DNA from: Desmodus rotundus
Lineage: Eukaryota > Chordata > Mammalia > Chiroptera > Phyllostomidae
Direction of reading: 5' to 3'
Length of the DNA: 64,000 nt
NCBI RefSeq assembly: GCF_022682495.2
Contig: NC_071392.1
Coordinates: 84,460,797 to 84,524,796 of the forward strand
Shown here: positions 32,411 through 44,214 of the stretch, piece by piece
Layout of the letters: each line of letters opens with the position of its first letter
Numbering within the stretch: position 1 is the stretch's first letter
Made by a program: the position numbers and the translations under genes
Notes under the pieces: generated by a model
Databases searched by the model: none
What the model was told of the DNA's origin: nothing
The model's input: the letters and a program-made list of their open reading frames with translations, nothing else

Positions 32411-32704
32411 AAGATGCACCAGACCATATGAGGCACCTAGGTTTTAGAGGAGGAAAATAGGGGAAAAAAACTGCACCGCCGCTGCCTCTGCCACCCCCTG
32501 CCCCCGCCCTGGTCCCCCAGTGAGCCAGGTAAGCTACATTCTAACTATAAGGCATACCCCCATTTTCCTCCCAAATTTGGGGGGGTGGCGGAAAGAAGGT
32601 GCGTCTTATAGTCCGAAAAACACAGTAAGTAAACTAGCTGGTGTGCCCCAGCTTCACAGTGCTACTGCAGAGGGAGATAAGAAAGAAACGTGAGAATAGT
32701 ATGA

Positions 32705-32825
32705 TTTTTTAAGAAGTTTCTGGAGCACCTCAAATGTGCCAGGCTCAATATGGGACAAGAGAGAACCAAAGATGAACAGGGCACAGCCTCTGTTCTTGAG
32801 GCATTCACAGTTTTAAAATGATTTA
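32705..32825 (-). mobile_element. MIR/L2 3' end, antisense
   Basis: 'TTCTGGAGCACCTCAAATGTG', 'CCAGGCTCAATATGGGA' and 'CTTGAGGCATTCACAG' are reversed L2/MIR end landmarks. Confidence 0.65.
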
Positions 32826-32884
32826 GCATTGTTTCAGGTAGCTCGTCTCCCCTCACCCATGCATTCAAATACAAAATCCTGCAG

Positions 32885-33300
32885 ATTTTACTTTTAAATG
32901 TTCCCTGGAGGCATCCCTTCCACCACCTCCTCAATTCAGTCCTCTTCATCTGTTGCCATGACTACAACCCAACCTTCTTGCTGGTCTCCCCGCCTTAGTT
33001 CCTTCTTCTCTGCCAAACTGTTGACTAAGTCCACAGTGCTGCCAGAATGTCCCTCTAACCTGTACATTTGGTCATGTCACTCCCGTGTGAGGCTCACAGC
33101 TGAAGATCTTTCCACGCTCTGCACGACCCTTTGGGGGCTGGCGTCTCCTCACCCCACCACCTCTCCAGGCTCATCTCACATTCCATTCCTGAGCAAAACC
33201 AGACCACTGGTGGTTCCTTGAGCACATCAAGCCGTCTGAAATCGCTTGCCTGACATGGGTTCTTCCCTTTGACAGGAACAGCCTCTCTCCCACTTGTCTG
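32885..33300 (+). mobile_element. L2 fragment, sense
   Basis: 'TTGCTGGTCTCCCCGCCTTAG', 'TTTGGTCATGTCACTCCCGTG', 'CACCACCTCTCCAGGCTCATC' and 'GACAGGAACAGCC' match sense L2 landmarks in order. A 107-codon plus-strand frame here is repeat-derived. Confidence 0.7.
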
Positions 33301-33664
33301 CCTAAAGACTTGAACTTTCTTTGACGGTGGGTTGCTCTCGCAATGAAACTTGCATGGCTGAGAAGCTGTATGTGAAGCTCAAACGTGTGCTCTTGCTGCT
33401 GGCTCTCGTGACTTCAGACCTCCATCGCTGCTTATCGCTCCTTCGAGTGTAAGCCCTGTGGCCCCTCTCCTTTTATAATCATACCGCATTATCATTTTCT
33501 CTTGTCATTAATATTATTGGCATTTTGATCATTATCTGAAACCTCCTTTAAGACAATACTCCATTCTTTTCAGCCTTCTTTCTCTGGCAGCTAGCCACTT
33601 AACAAATATTAATTGAATGAATAAAATAAGACCAGAGACAACTGGAAAATAATACATTTGTTTT

Positions 33665-33870
33665 AATGACACAGATGGGCAGACAGCAAGGTAGTGTATA
33701 TTGATTATTGGACTTGATGCCAGAAGATGCTGGTTTGCTACTTACTAGCCTTTTAAGCTTGAGGAAGTCTCATTCCCACTTGGAAGTCTCGTTTTCCTCA
33801 TTAGCTGAACAGTAATAAACCTGCTCTTTACCCCATAGTGTTAGGAGGGCCAAACAATAGAAATAAGTGT
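33665..33870 (+). mobile_element. MIR SINE, sense
   Basis: 'TTGGACTTGATGCCAGAAG', 'GCTACTTACTAGCC', 'CGTTTTCCTCATTAGCTGAAC' and 'CCCCATAGTGTTAGGAGGGC' follow the MIR order from head to core. Confidence 0.75.
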
Positions 33871-33947
33871 GGGCCTCTGATTGTTTGCTGAGCATCTCTG
33901 AGAACTAGCTCTCATCCTTATCACAGGCTCCAGGGACTCTGTTGTCT

Positions 33948-33961
33948 CCCCCCCCCCCCCC
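33948..33961. repeat. poly(C) 14
   Basis: Fourteen consecutive C. The length may be affected by sequencing. Confidence 0.9.
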
Positions 33962-33964
33962 GTT

Positions 33965-36900
33965 CCTTGCTCCACAGCGTATGGTCTGGAACTTGTAAAG
34001 GCTCCAGTAGGCAGTAGCAATATATACGCTTTGAGTATTAATATATGTTATGCTTTGAATTTAATATAACCTTTTGAATCCTGCAGTTATTTTGTTTGCT
34101 TATTTTAGAATCAGCTTATCCTCAAAGGACATGAAAGAATTTACGGCATCAGCAGAAGTGTTTTTGGTGCGGTGGTGGGGATGTTAGACACAGAAAGCTC
34201 TCTTTCACTTCTTGCCACAACCCCAGAACCTCGGATTTGGTATGCCGTACGGTTCTGACAGAGTCGTGAGGCAACCTGCTCTTCCCAGTGCGGTCCAGTA
34301 AAAAGGGATGCTCAGGAGTTGGGGGGCGGTGCACATGTGCGCAAACGACCATGCTCGGGAGTGAAGCTGTTTTCATCTGAGGGCAGTTTCTTGTATTCTT
34401 TGGTATTCCCTTCCTACCTACTCACGCACTGCTCTCTGCTCTCCATCATTACCCTCCGGAGTAAAATCTCGTTCAGCCTGGAGAGCTGTGGCAACCCAGC
34501 TCACCACCTCGTTTCACTTTGATGGTTTCTGAGGTTCTCACTCACGCACCCCACAGTTCCATTTCTACTGTCTCTATTTGCTCCTGAGCCTTTGCCATTT
34601 GCAGCTCCCGCCTCCTGAGACAGTTCCCCAAGTCTGTCCCTCTTCTTTTCATCTCGTCAGGACTCCAGATCTTTTTTCTTCTTGAACTTTTCTGTGAACT
34701 GATCTTGAATATTCTTACAGCTTTAAGAGGTTCTGGCTACTCTCCATTGAAGCTTAATTTCTTTTTACCCTTTGATGTGTTTCACTTTTTGTTTTGCTTA
34801 TAAGAAACAAACTTTTTCATGTCAATAAAAAGAAATTAGTAAAGGCAGCCAGACCAAGTAAACAGCTTCCTCAACCAGACTCTCTGCTGCTGTGATGAAA
34901 AGCGAGGAGAGGATGAAGGATTGGCCCTTGGGAAGGCAGAGGGAGCGCCGGGGTGAGCAATGATCATTTTTCAGGGCCGTCTCCAGTTTTACTGAAGGGA
35001 ATCAAATGTTCTTGCGAATATTGTCGGGGCTTTGGCTGCTGTTCAGACTTGGTGACTAACTCAAGGAATAGAGGGAGCCACAGGGATGGAAAGTCTAAGG
35101 ACAAAAACACAACCATGGACAGACAGACTTCCCTCCTGCCAGTTAGTCTCGGAGAAGCATTGGGGTCTGCCCCCTAGGGCCCCCGCCCCCCACAATTGAC
35201 AATCTCTTCATCAGTCATTCATCTAAACTGAATTGAGGGAGATCCCAGACAGATGAAGATCATTGGTTTTCGTAAGAGAGAAAGAAGCAAATAACAATTT
35301 CAAGACCTTTAAGTTTTTGAGTGGGGCTTGCATTGGAAGGGGCAAGGTGGAACAGGTAGCCCAGACATTTCACCCAGGTTTGCGTTCCTGTCGGAAGGAA
35401 GACCGCGGTGGCTGAGCTGTCCAGGGTGCTGACTTGCCTTTGCATTCAGAGGCCTTCAGTTCACTTATCTTATCCTCGGTTTGTGCCTGCGAACTTGACT
35501 AGTCTGCATCTCGCTGCCCTTGGCACTGTGACCCCACCCCTTCCATCCTTTCTGGGCCCTAAAATCACCCTCTGCTCGCTTCCCTGCAAATGTGATATTT
35601 TGTGATCCATAAAATACACCTTAAAGCAACACCTGGAGCCCAAGGTTTAGTGCTCAGCACCTGAGACTAGGGGCTGCGGTGAAGTACGCAGATGCAGTTA
35701 TTGTGGCTTGCCATTTGTTTTAATCATGAGAGGAGGAAAAATACTGATTCAGAACAAGAGTAGATTCTTAAGGAAGGAGAGAAACATTGTGATATTTGCT
35801 CAGAGCCACTGTCTCCAACTTTATCTTTCCTACAAATGATTTCCTCAAATGAGGGATCTTTTGTCTTGCTAATGTCGACCTTAAAGGTTAAGTGCCTCCA
35901 GCTCTCCTGTCTTTCCAGCCTTTTATGTCTGAAATTGACAAGTTTGTTATTTCCAGCTGGTGCAATCTTCTAAAATAAAGCAGTATACATCTTTATCAGG
36001 CTTGTTGTAAAATGGTCCTTTTTGGGTCCTAAAGTCACATTGCTCAAGTTTCTTGTGCCTTTCCCTCCACCTGTCTTCATGTTTGTGAACACGTGAAATC
36101 AGTTTGTTTTATTTGCATCATTCCTGATGTGATAACATTGGTTATATTCTTTCACAACCCTTGCTGTATGACAGGGGTACTAAGCCTCAGAGTCCCAACC
36201 CCACCCCCCCCTCCCCGGGGCCTGTGGGAGAAATCCGGAGAGGTCATGAGCCTGAATGGGAAGAGTTACATCTTTTTGCTCACAGACATCTAATTGAAAT
36301 TTCATATTTTCTTTCATTACCAATACAAGCAATAGACGCTGCAATGTTTTTGTATCATGTTATCATTGTTGCAGATATGTAGAAATATAATGAATACTCA
36401 TCACTAGTTTGAAAGTATGGTGCTTTAATAAGGTCTGAACTGCCGTCAGACCTTATTACTTATTACATTAATAAGGAAGCTTACATATAACTGTATTATC
36501 TGTTTGTTTGTGAAAAATATTTTGAGGACTAGATAGCATCATCATTGGTCTTCTTAGTAACAGCGTGCAGGATGCCTCCCACGATGAACAGTGCTGTCCT
36601 GAGAAGGCATTCAGGGCTCGGTCGGCTGCTTGAAGTGACTGTCCACAAACAAGCTGAATCCCTGGTTTATGGGTGAAAAATGCTCAAGCTGCTTGGGATT
36701 CTGTCTTCATACAGCAGCTCTTAGACCCTGGAAACAATTTTTACTGCTCTTATCTGGAGCTTCAGTTCTATTGTATATTTCCTAAGGACAGAATTGAACA
36801 TAGCATTTAAGAAACCAAAATGTTACAGTTTATATAGAGGACAGGTAATCCTTTCTGCCCCATTTCAAATGTACAGCTTGATGATGGTCAACATTTTATG

Positions 36901-37655
36901 GGCCTTGGTCATTAGCAGCACACCGAGCACACATCCTCAGGAAACCGTTCTTTCCTAACTGATACTTCATCCCACATGGGAAGTCTGGGAGATGTATGTT
37001 GCAATGGATGCATCACCTTGTTACCTTCATTAAGACACATTTTTTTTCTTACGCTGGTTGCACAGGTTTGTAAGCGTTTCCCGTATCTTTTTGCAATAGC
37101 TTGACTCTTCTCTCCCCAGACCAGTTTGGCGTCTGTCCCCGTGACACACCTCCTACATCCTTTATCCTCAACTGTTTTTAAAGATGCTAAATAGCTCTGG
37201 CCTGGTGCTTACCTTTCAGCAACCAGGCTCTGAATACTATGTTTCTTTTCTCAGAGACATTTGTAAATACTTGTGGTTCCCTAAACAGCCCTTGATATAT
37301 AAACCACCAACCCTCCCCTATGTCCTCAATCCCGTGACAAAGCTCATTTAATAAATTTAAAAAGCATCGAGTAGGGAAACTTGTATTAATGACCAAGAAA
37401 TTCTGTTCCTCTTTATCTAGATTCCTACTTCCTTTCTCAAGAATTCTAACAAGTAGCCAGACATAAGCTTTCAGTTGTTTGAACTATGTTACTTTCCCAT
37501 TAATAGGCAGTTTTAGACTTTATAATTGTCTACTGAAATGAATATTTTAATAGACATTAGATCTCGGGGGGATGGGGTTTAGACAAATCATCAGTAGATA
37601 TGGAATTGTGATTTTCAAGAGCTTTATTAGTTGGTAAAAGTCATTTCCACATGGT
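33965..37655. other. unassigned stretch with a strong hairpin
   Basis: No gene or confident repeat in 3.7 kb. A perfect 13-base-pair hairpin lies at 36426-36458 (own entry). Confidence 0.45.
36426..36458. repeat. perfect 13-base inverted repeat, 7-base loop
   Basis: TAATAAGGTCTGA (36426-36438) is followed by a loop ACTGCCG (36439-36445) and the exact inverse TCAGACCTTATTA (36446-36458). The AATAAGG part recurs at about 36469. It is too A/T-rich and GC-poor at the 3' side for a bacterial-type terminator, which is irrelevant here; no flanking transposon was found. Confidence 0.9.
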
Positions 37656-37662
37656 TAGCCTT

Positions 37663-37682
37663 ACACACACACACGCGCGCGC

Positions 37683-37715
<33 letters not shown>
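37663..37715. repeat. (CA)n with embedded (CG)n
   Basis: ACACACACACAC (37663-37674) leads into GCGCGCGCGC (37675-37684), then AA and about fifteen CA units. Alternating purine/pyrimidine over most of 50 bases; only the AA break interrupts it. Confidence 0.95.
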
Positions 37716-37718
<3 letters not shown>

Positions 37719-37719
37719 C

Positions 37720-40700
37720 TAGGCACACACCTGCACAGGCACTTGATTGTTTGCCATAACCAACTCACAGCAACCTGCTCTTTTTCCTAAAATAGTAGCT
37801 ACATTTGGCATTAAATGGAATAGCCCTGATAAATTTTATTGGGGAGACACTTTCATACAAAATCCAGGAATTGCGTATTAGTATTTTATTTTATTTTATT
37901 TTTAGGTCTTATCACTCAGTGTTTATTGATACCTGTCTTCTTCCGGCCTCTCCAGGAAGAAACTGGTCTTAGTGAGCGGTACTTTCCAGTTCCGCCTCGG
38001 GATCTACCCGCCCACTGGAGTGGTGTCCTCCTGCGGGTGTGTGTAATTAACACAGTTGATGGTATGTTGTTGGAGGTTCAGTACTGACTTTCTTATGGTA
38101 ACTGTCATGCTATTTTTTTCTTAATCCAACCTCTTAAATCCACTCTAACCTGCATCCCAGTCTCTCCTAATAGATCCATTATCATGAACTCAATTGTTAG
38201 GTTACTCGAACCACGGTGACCATAAACACTTGTGTTGGTTACCTGCTCTCGCAAGAGTTGCCGGAAGGATTTGGCTTCCAGTCTCTCTATCCTCTTCTGT
38301 TAGCCTCCACCAGCCACGTCTCTAGATCGACCTTCGAGTGCTTACGGACAGGGGATGCATTCTCAATAAACCAATCTTTAGAACTTTAGCCATTTTCATT
38401 CTGGAATTCCTTCAGAGCCTGTGGGCTCATGGCGTCTCATTCTGACAATGAACACATTTAGTTTTGTAGGGTTAGCTTTGTGCCACACTTTGCCCATGCA
38501 GTAGCCATAAGACCACCCTTTCCTGCTAACAGAACCCAGCTTCTGTCCCGATAAAAGGAGGGAGGGGAAGGTCCGTTTCTCTGACAGCCTTAGCGGACGA
38601 GTCTCGATTGATTTGGACTGGTCATGGTCATCTCCTTCTGCTCTGACCCAGCCTCCCTTCGCAGCTCCCCAGGCATCTAGGGCTGCCTGATGGGAGGAAG
38701 GGAGAAGTCTTCTGGAAGGAGTTTGATTCCAAATAAGAGGCTAGATCCTCGTGAGGGGCTTTTCCCTGGTGTCCCTTCCTTCCCGCCCAGCATGCTGCCG
38801 TGCGCGGGCGGAACGTCTGCCCTTGCTGTAGCTGTCTCGGAAGCATGAAGAAATGGTCAAGAGAAACACAAAATGCTGACCCCAGCATCCTAACCTTTTT
38901 GAGCCACCAGTCACCCTCTCTCTGTTGTCTCCATGACACCGAGGCTGAGCGTTAGCTGATCATCCCTTTTGAAAAGCGTTTTATTTTTAAAAAAATCATA
39001 ATAGAGACTGTCTCTCTCAGGAATCAGGAAACAAAAGAATAGAGTAGGCTGCGTGTTTCTTACACCTGGCCCACTTCGTCATTAAAATAAGCTGCCTACC
39101 AACACCTGTAGGCCGTAGAATTTGCAAACCCAACTGTAACTGTAGCGCAGATCACAAATGAAAAGTTGTCTTTGTGACACTTTCAGACTCATCCTTCTTA
39201 GAAGAGGAGGGAGGGGTGAGGAGGTTGATTATTCTTAGAAGGCAACGCATCTTTAGTGCATTTAGTGCAAGGCGGTGGCTCAATTAATTCAGCTTCTGAG
39301 ACCCCTTTGCTGCAAGACAGCCAAGTCTGACAAATGTCATTGCTAATTAGTGCACTGCCTCGGGGGGAGGGACCCCCATCTGACAATCACAGTTAATGCT
39401 TTTCAATAGGCCTCACAAATTAAGACAACGTGCCGTCTCAGGCTGTCTCTGAGGAATTCCTGGGCTTCTGTAGTCAGACCTTTGCTCTCCAGTGGCAGGG
39501 GGCATTCCTGCCAGGGCCATTTGCTGGGGCAGAACTCACTCAGTTCTGGTGCAAGGAAATAAACAGGGCACGGTAGTCACGCCAAAGTGGACCCTTTTGA
39601 CTTTGAAATGTACAGACAAGTTGCCTGCCGCCCGAGCCTCTCTCATGCCTCAGAATAAAATGCTGCCCCCACGACACCAATAAAACTGCCTGTTTCCTCT
39701 TGGATTCTGTCATAAGCCTGAAAGCCTGACACATGTATAATTTTTAAAGACCTGTTAATGAGCCAGATTATTAATTTGTGCATGAAAAGAGAAGAGCTCC
39801 GTGGAGCAGGAAGGCCTAGCTAATTTTATGAGCAAAGTTTACATTTGAAGAAAGCGTCAGGACTCATGGACATGGGCATCTGTTTCTTGGGATCGGGGAG
39901 CACTGTGTTGGGCATTTGGTGCTTTGAGATCAGCCTTGTCACTTTGCTGATGCTCTGGATGAAGGGCTGGCCTAGGGTCTGGCTTTTGGACCTCAGCGAG
40001 TAGTTGAGAAAGCATCTATGAGTTCCTCACCTCCGCAGGGATGGGATGCAATGAGTAGTTTGTAAGCCACAGGAAAAGGGGTACGTGCCACCCACTCTGT
40101 CACCATCCCTTCTGGAGCCCCTGACAAATACCCTGGAGCTCAGGACATTTTTTTTTTTTTTTTAACAGACAGAGCAAGGGCTAGGAAGGCAAAAGTGAGA
40201 CTGTCCTCCAGGGACAACACAGGCCAAGGGTTCCCACACCAGTGATGTTTGGAGAATGGGCCGGGCAGAAAAGTCAGAGAGGACAAATCGCTGCCCAAGT
40301 CTCCAGGGCCTAGAACAGAGGAGCTCATTAATGCTTGTAAAAAAATCCCAACAGTGAATGCATCTTCCCATGAGTCAGAATACTGTGACTCATAAATGGG
40401 GACTGGCGTGTCACCCTAGGGCTTGGCCTTTGCTGGGTATGTCGACTGGTAGGAATTCCTTGAGGACCTTGATGTCGAGAACCAGATTGTTTAGAGCAAA
40501 GCACATTCTACATCTCTCTCCTCCCTGAGTCTATTACTTATGTCTTCTGGCTGGTCAGTCACCCAAGACGTCAAAGCTCAGCCCACCAGGTACTTTCATG
40601 CATGGCCTCGGAGAACCCTGCATGTAGCCCCTTGGAATTGACAGAAGTATTTTAATTTTCAAGGGAGGGAAGCTGACCATCAGGGAAGGGATTGGCCAAG

Positions 40701-41980
40701 GTCAGGCTCATTAGTGGGGGGCAGGACTTGCCCCTGGCTCTGATTGCCACCTGGCTCCCCCTGCACAAGGCCCTGGGCGACCTTCTTTATGTGTCACTAA
40801 GAATTGTCCCCTCCCAGCTCTCCTGTGCTTGACGGGGGGAAACAGATTTCTGTGGAAGATAGCTCCTTTTTAGTCGCTCATTTACAGTGAAGTTCCGTTC
40901 TGAATCCAGATACGGGGCGGGGCAGTTGGCTTCTCTGGGCCCGTGAATTGCCTTGACTCCCTCTCGATGCCTGTTGATGTCTTTATTGCCCATGAATGTA
41001 GCTAAACCATTTTGGGGTCTAGTTATAATTTTACATCATCTGGAGATAATGGATTTATATGCTTTCTTCCTATTAAAACTGGTGTGACTTCTTTGGATTT
41101 GTTTTGTAACTAACACCTTCAAATCTTACCTCATGAGGGAGCGAGGCCCCTTTCCTGCCCTAAAATAGTCTCCCAGAGGCATCCACCCTGGCACAGTTGT
41201 TGGTGCTGTCCTGGGACATGTCCCCTTTAAAAGCAGGCATCTCTCTCAAGTAGGATCCCATCAAACATGTGGGCCAGGGACCATGTACTGAAGTATCTGC
41301 TGCCCAGGCCGGGGAGGTAATCCCAAAGACTGGAGGGGGCTGGAGGTAGGGAAGCAGCACGCACCAGAGACATAAGATGCAGCTGTCACGTGGCACTGTG
41401 TGGGCAATAGGGAGCGGTGGGGCCTGAGGATACACACTCTGCTGCTTCATGGCTTCAGCTCAGTGATGGTGTCTGCGACTGTAGGCCTGCTGTTGCCAGA
41501 TCTTCTGATGTTCTCAATAAGAGCTAGGTGACATGTCCTGAGTTTTTGATGTCATCACTCATTAAAAAATATTTTTAAATACTTTGTGGACTAAACCAAC
41601 CCCATCGGTGGCCCAGTGATGGTGCCGAGGGCCACTGTGGGGAGATGGTAGCTTCCGTCTCAGAATCCCCATCGCTCTTCCCGTCTTCAGTGTGGACGCT
41701 TGGCATTTTCTCGGTTTCATGTAAAACCCCGGCACAGCACAGCTCTGAGAAGCCTTCCTCTTTCCCACCAGGTTGCTGTCTTCAGATCTGTCCTGTAGAC
41801 ATTCTGGTTTACACTGGCCCTTGTGAAAGACGACGTGGGGGGGCGACCTTGACAAAGATGAAGGTCAGTTCCGCCACCTGTACAGTGAGGCGGTCCAACC
41901 TTAAAGGCCTCCACTGTCCCCACCCCTCCGAAGTACGGGTGCTGGGGCCTTCAAATTAAGTCTCCTGGATTCCCCTGCTG
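37720..41980. other. unassigned stretch, possible regulatory sites
   Basis: More than 4 kb without a recognisable exon or repeat apart from short A/T runs (40148-40164 poly T). An AP-1 pair lies at 40370-40393. Confidence 0.4.
40370..40393. promoter_or_regulatory. paired AP-1 sites as an inverted repeat
   Basis: ATGAGTCA (40370-40377) and TGACTCAT (40386-40393) are exact inverses separated by eight bases. Each contains the AP-1 consensus TGASTCA (40371-40377, 40386-40392). Binding by Fos/Jun family proteins is inferred from the motif only. Confidence 0.5.
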
Positions 41981-41984
41981 TCTC

Positions 41985-42140
41985 CATGGTAACTGTGTAA
42001 ATCAGGGCACGTTCCTGAGCCTCATTCCCCTACCTATAAATCAGGGATAATGAATGGTCCTGGATTTGTAAGGATGCTCTAGGGTTAGAGGAAATGTATA
42101 TAAAGTTCTGGGGGCAGAGTGCTCCATAAATGTCACTGTT
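41985..42140 (+). mobile_element. MIR SINE, sense
   Basis: 'AGCCTCATTCCCCTACCTATAAATCAGGGATAATG' (read in parts) matches the MIR 'cctcagtttcctcatctgtaaaatggggataat' segment, and 'CTCCATAAATGTCACTGTTG' the end. Confidence 0.75.
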
Positions 42141-42501
42141 GTAAAATGTATCTATTTTACACCAGTTTTATCTATATAATATCAGACTTCTTTCTTCACT
42201 GACAACTGAGACCACTGCCCACAGAAATGAAATTGGTTAAGGAGAGTCAAGAGAGGTGGGGAGAGATTTTGGTGCCAGAGACATAGCCGCATTGTGTGAT
42301 GGGGACCTCCATGAGCCAGGGGAAGCCACTTGGTGGCCTGGGAGAAAAGAGGTGAGTGTCAGAGCGACCCGGCCAGGGTGACCAGGGTGGTGGGGCAGCT
42401 GGCACTGAGCTAAGGTCCTTGGCGGAGCATTGGGGAACGTCAGGTGTGACATCTGGGGACCAGGATCACAGTCACACCTCAGCTCTGCCTCAGGGACTAG
42501 A

Positions 42502-42934
42502 GCAGTTTCCCAGAGTCGCCAAATAAAGTCCCACAAACCAGTGACCTGACAAAAGTGCCCCAGAAGTCAAGGTGTTGGCAGGGCCGTGCTTGCTCCTGGC
42601 TTCTGGTGGTTTCTGCAATGTTTGGTGCTCCTGGGCTTGAAGCTGCTTTGCTCCCAGCTCTGCTTCTGAGGGCACGTGGCCGCCTTCTTCCTGTGTGTCT
42701 GTATGTTCAGGTGGCGTTCTCCTCTGTGTGTGTATCTGCCTGTGTCTCTTTGTAGAGGTGCAGGTCCGATTGGATTAAAGGCCCATCCTACACCAGCATA
42801 ACCTCATCTTAGCTCATGTCTTCATCACGTCTACAGAGACTCTCTTTCCTAGTTCCAAGTAAGGTCACACTCTCCAGTACTGGGGACTCAGACTGCAACA
42901 TAGCTTCTGGGGGGGCACAGCTTGTCCCACACCA
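42502..42934 (-). mobile_element. MLT1 solo LTR (ERVL-MaLR), antisense
   Basis: Reversed MLT1 landmarks in order: 'AGTTTCCCAGAGTCGCC', 'TCAAGGTGTTGGCAGGGCC', 'GGCTTCTGGTGGTTTCTGC', 'CTTGAAGCTGCTTTGCTCCC', 'GCCCATCCTACACCAG', 'AACCTCATCTTAG', 'CTACAGAGACTCTCTTTCC' and 'AAGGTCACACTCTCCAGTAC'. About 430 bp, so near full length. It shares its family with the sense LTR at 21762 but the two are too diverged to be a recent pair. Confidence 0.9.
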
Positions 42935-42935
42935 G

Positions 42936-43130
42936 TGACCGTGGGCAAATCACGTAACACTCGGGATGTGATGTCCTTCTGTTGTCAAACAGAGATGCGT
43001 CTGTCTCGCCCACGTCCCCAGCCGTTTGGAAGATCAAACGCACTGATGGTGGGGATGCCTCTCTGTCCAGCACAGGGCCCGTTACAATCGCTTCGTGTTT
43101 TCTTACTGTGCTGGAAGAGATGCGATAAAG
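42936..43130 (+). mobile_element. MIR SINE, sense
   Basis: 'GTGACCGTGGGCAAATCACGTAAC' fits the MIR 'gtgaccttgggcaagttacttaac' core, followed by a degraded tail. Directly after the MLT1 end. Confidence 0.6.
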
Positions 43131-43134
43131 TCAG

Positions 43135-44210
43135 AGATGATGATCGCCGAGCCTGTGCATTCCTCTGGAGCTATCATAAAAACAAGAGCGTGTAGTATTT
43201 ATTATTAATAACCTGCGTGCTTGATCCCCGGAGGCCGAGGAGCCCGCTGATGGAATCCTTTGACACTCTTCTCATTTTTACTTCTGACCATCCCCCTCCC
43301 TCCTGCGCACCCTGAAAGTGTGTCCATGTGTTCCTGCCCAAGAGCAAAATGATGGTATTGTTTCCCTCCCCGCAAAGCCCACTCCACACAAGGATCACGA
43401 CACGTTTGTCTCTAGGTATTTAGCTTTCTGAATCCACGCTGACTCTGCCTTGATGGCCTGCTAGCCAGAGAGATGGCTTTCCTTCTGCTGAGACCTATTT
43501 GTTTCCCAGGATTTAACACACTGCCCTCTGGGTGCACTCAGAGGGGTTGGGTTTGGGGGGTTGGGGGCAGAGATTTCTCAGATTTCGGCCCCTCCACGCT
43601 CTCGCCCAACCTCCCTTAGTTTACTGTTTGCTCTCTTTTGTTTGATTTTCTGCTGTTTCTCTTCAACTCTCTCCCCCTCCATGTTTCTTCCCCCATTTCT
43701 CCCTCCAGCCCCCCTTTCCAGAACAAAGATTCCGTTCCCTTCACCAGCTCACTTCATTTGCTTTATCGGATTGGGCGAGATCCCTGGCTAACCTCTGCTT
43801 TATTGTCATTCTAGAGACCTCTCAGACTGTCCGGCCCGGAATGTACACGGCCACTCTCCTGTGGCACTTTATCATCTGTTTTATGGACCTTAACACTACT
43901 CAGTTTCCTTGCTCCCGAAACGGGGTGGCAGACACCGAATCGAACTCACAGGGCTTTGCAGGTGGGGCTGCTGGGCCCCGGGCAGCTGCATGTCCGTGGG
44001 ATTTGTGCCACGGTGGTTGTGGGCCTCCCTCCCACCAGCAGCCCCCGTGTGGAGGGCAGAGCTAAGGCTTCCAGCCCTGCTGAGACAGGCACCACCTCTA
44101 ACACCAGCCCCGTGGGCAGGGAGAGAGAAGGGAGGACATGCTCTGTCCTTCTTCGAAGGTCTGAACTTCTTTTACAAACCAGTGATCTGACGATGGGATG
44201 GGAAGGCTCT
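43135..44210. other. unassigned stretch
   Basis: No repeat or exon recognised. Overlapping open frames on both strands at 43840-44250 (74-96 codons) have no domain. Confidence 0.4.
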
Positions 44211-44214
44211 CCGT

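Larger units (their letters stand above)
30363..32420 (+). mobile_element. HAL1 (ORF1-only L1 derivative), with target duplication
   Basis: A 2038 bp insertion (30373-32410) flanked by a perfect 10-base duplication AAGATGCACC at 30363-30372 and 32411-32420. It has a GC-rich 5' UTR (30373-31148), an A-run just before ORF1, one ORF1 (31149-31979), and then directly a G-rich 3' UTR, an AATAAA at 32360 and an A-tail. No ORF2 sequence is present: the 3' UTR follows 1-2 bases after the ORF1 stop. Half-L1 elements of this shape are known in mammals including bats; they must borrow ORF2 protein. That this is an established HAL1 family, not a one-off deletion, is inference. Confidence 0.9.
30345..32625. 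mobile_element. palindromic MITE, split by a HAL1
   Basis: The left end reads CCATATTTTTCGGACTATAAGATGCACC and the right end is its inverse, GGTGCGTCTTATAGTCCGAAAAACACAG. TA dinucleotides flank both ends (30343-30344, 32626-32627), as in Tc1/mariner transposons. Inside the termini a second matched pair (GAGGAAAATAGGGG at about 32441 against CCCCCATTTTCCTC at about 32558) extends the inverted symmetry. Removing the HAL1 and one target duplication gives a 233 bp element with no coding capacity. Superfamily is inferred from TA only. Confidence 0.85.

Noticed and set aside
39600..39745. LTR or polyadenylation region suggested by two AATAAA strings
   Set aside because: No other LTR landmark or gene end is present nearby.
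21762..42934. The two MLT1 LTRs as the ends of one provirus
   Set aside because: They are in opposite orientation, 20 kb apart and strongly diverged, with no internal retroviral sequence between them.
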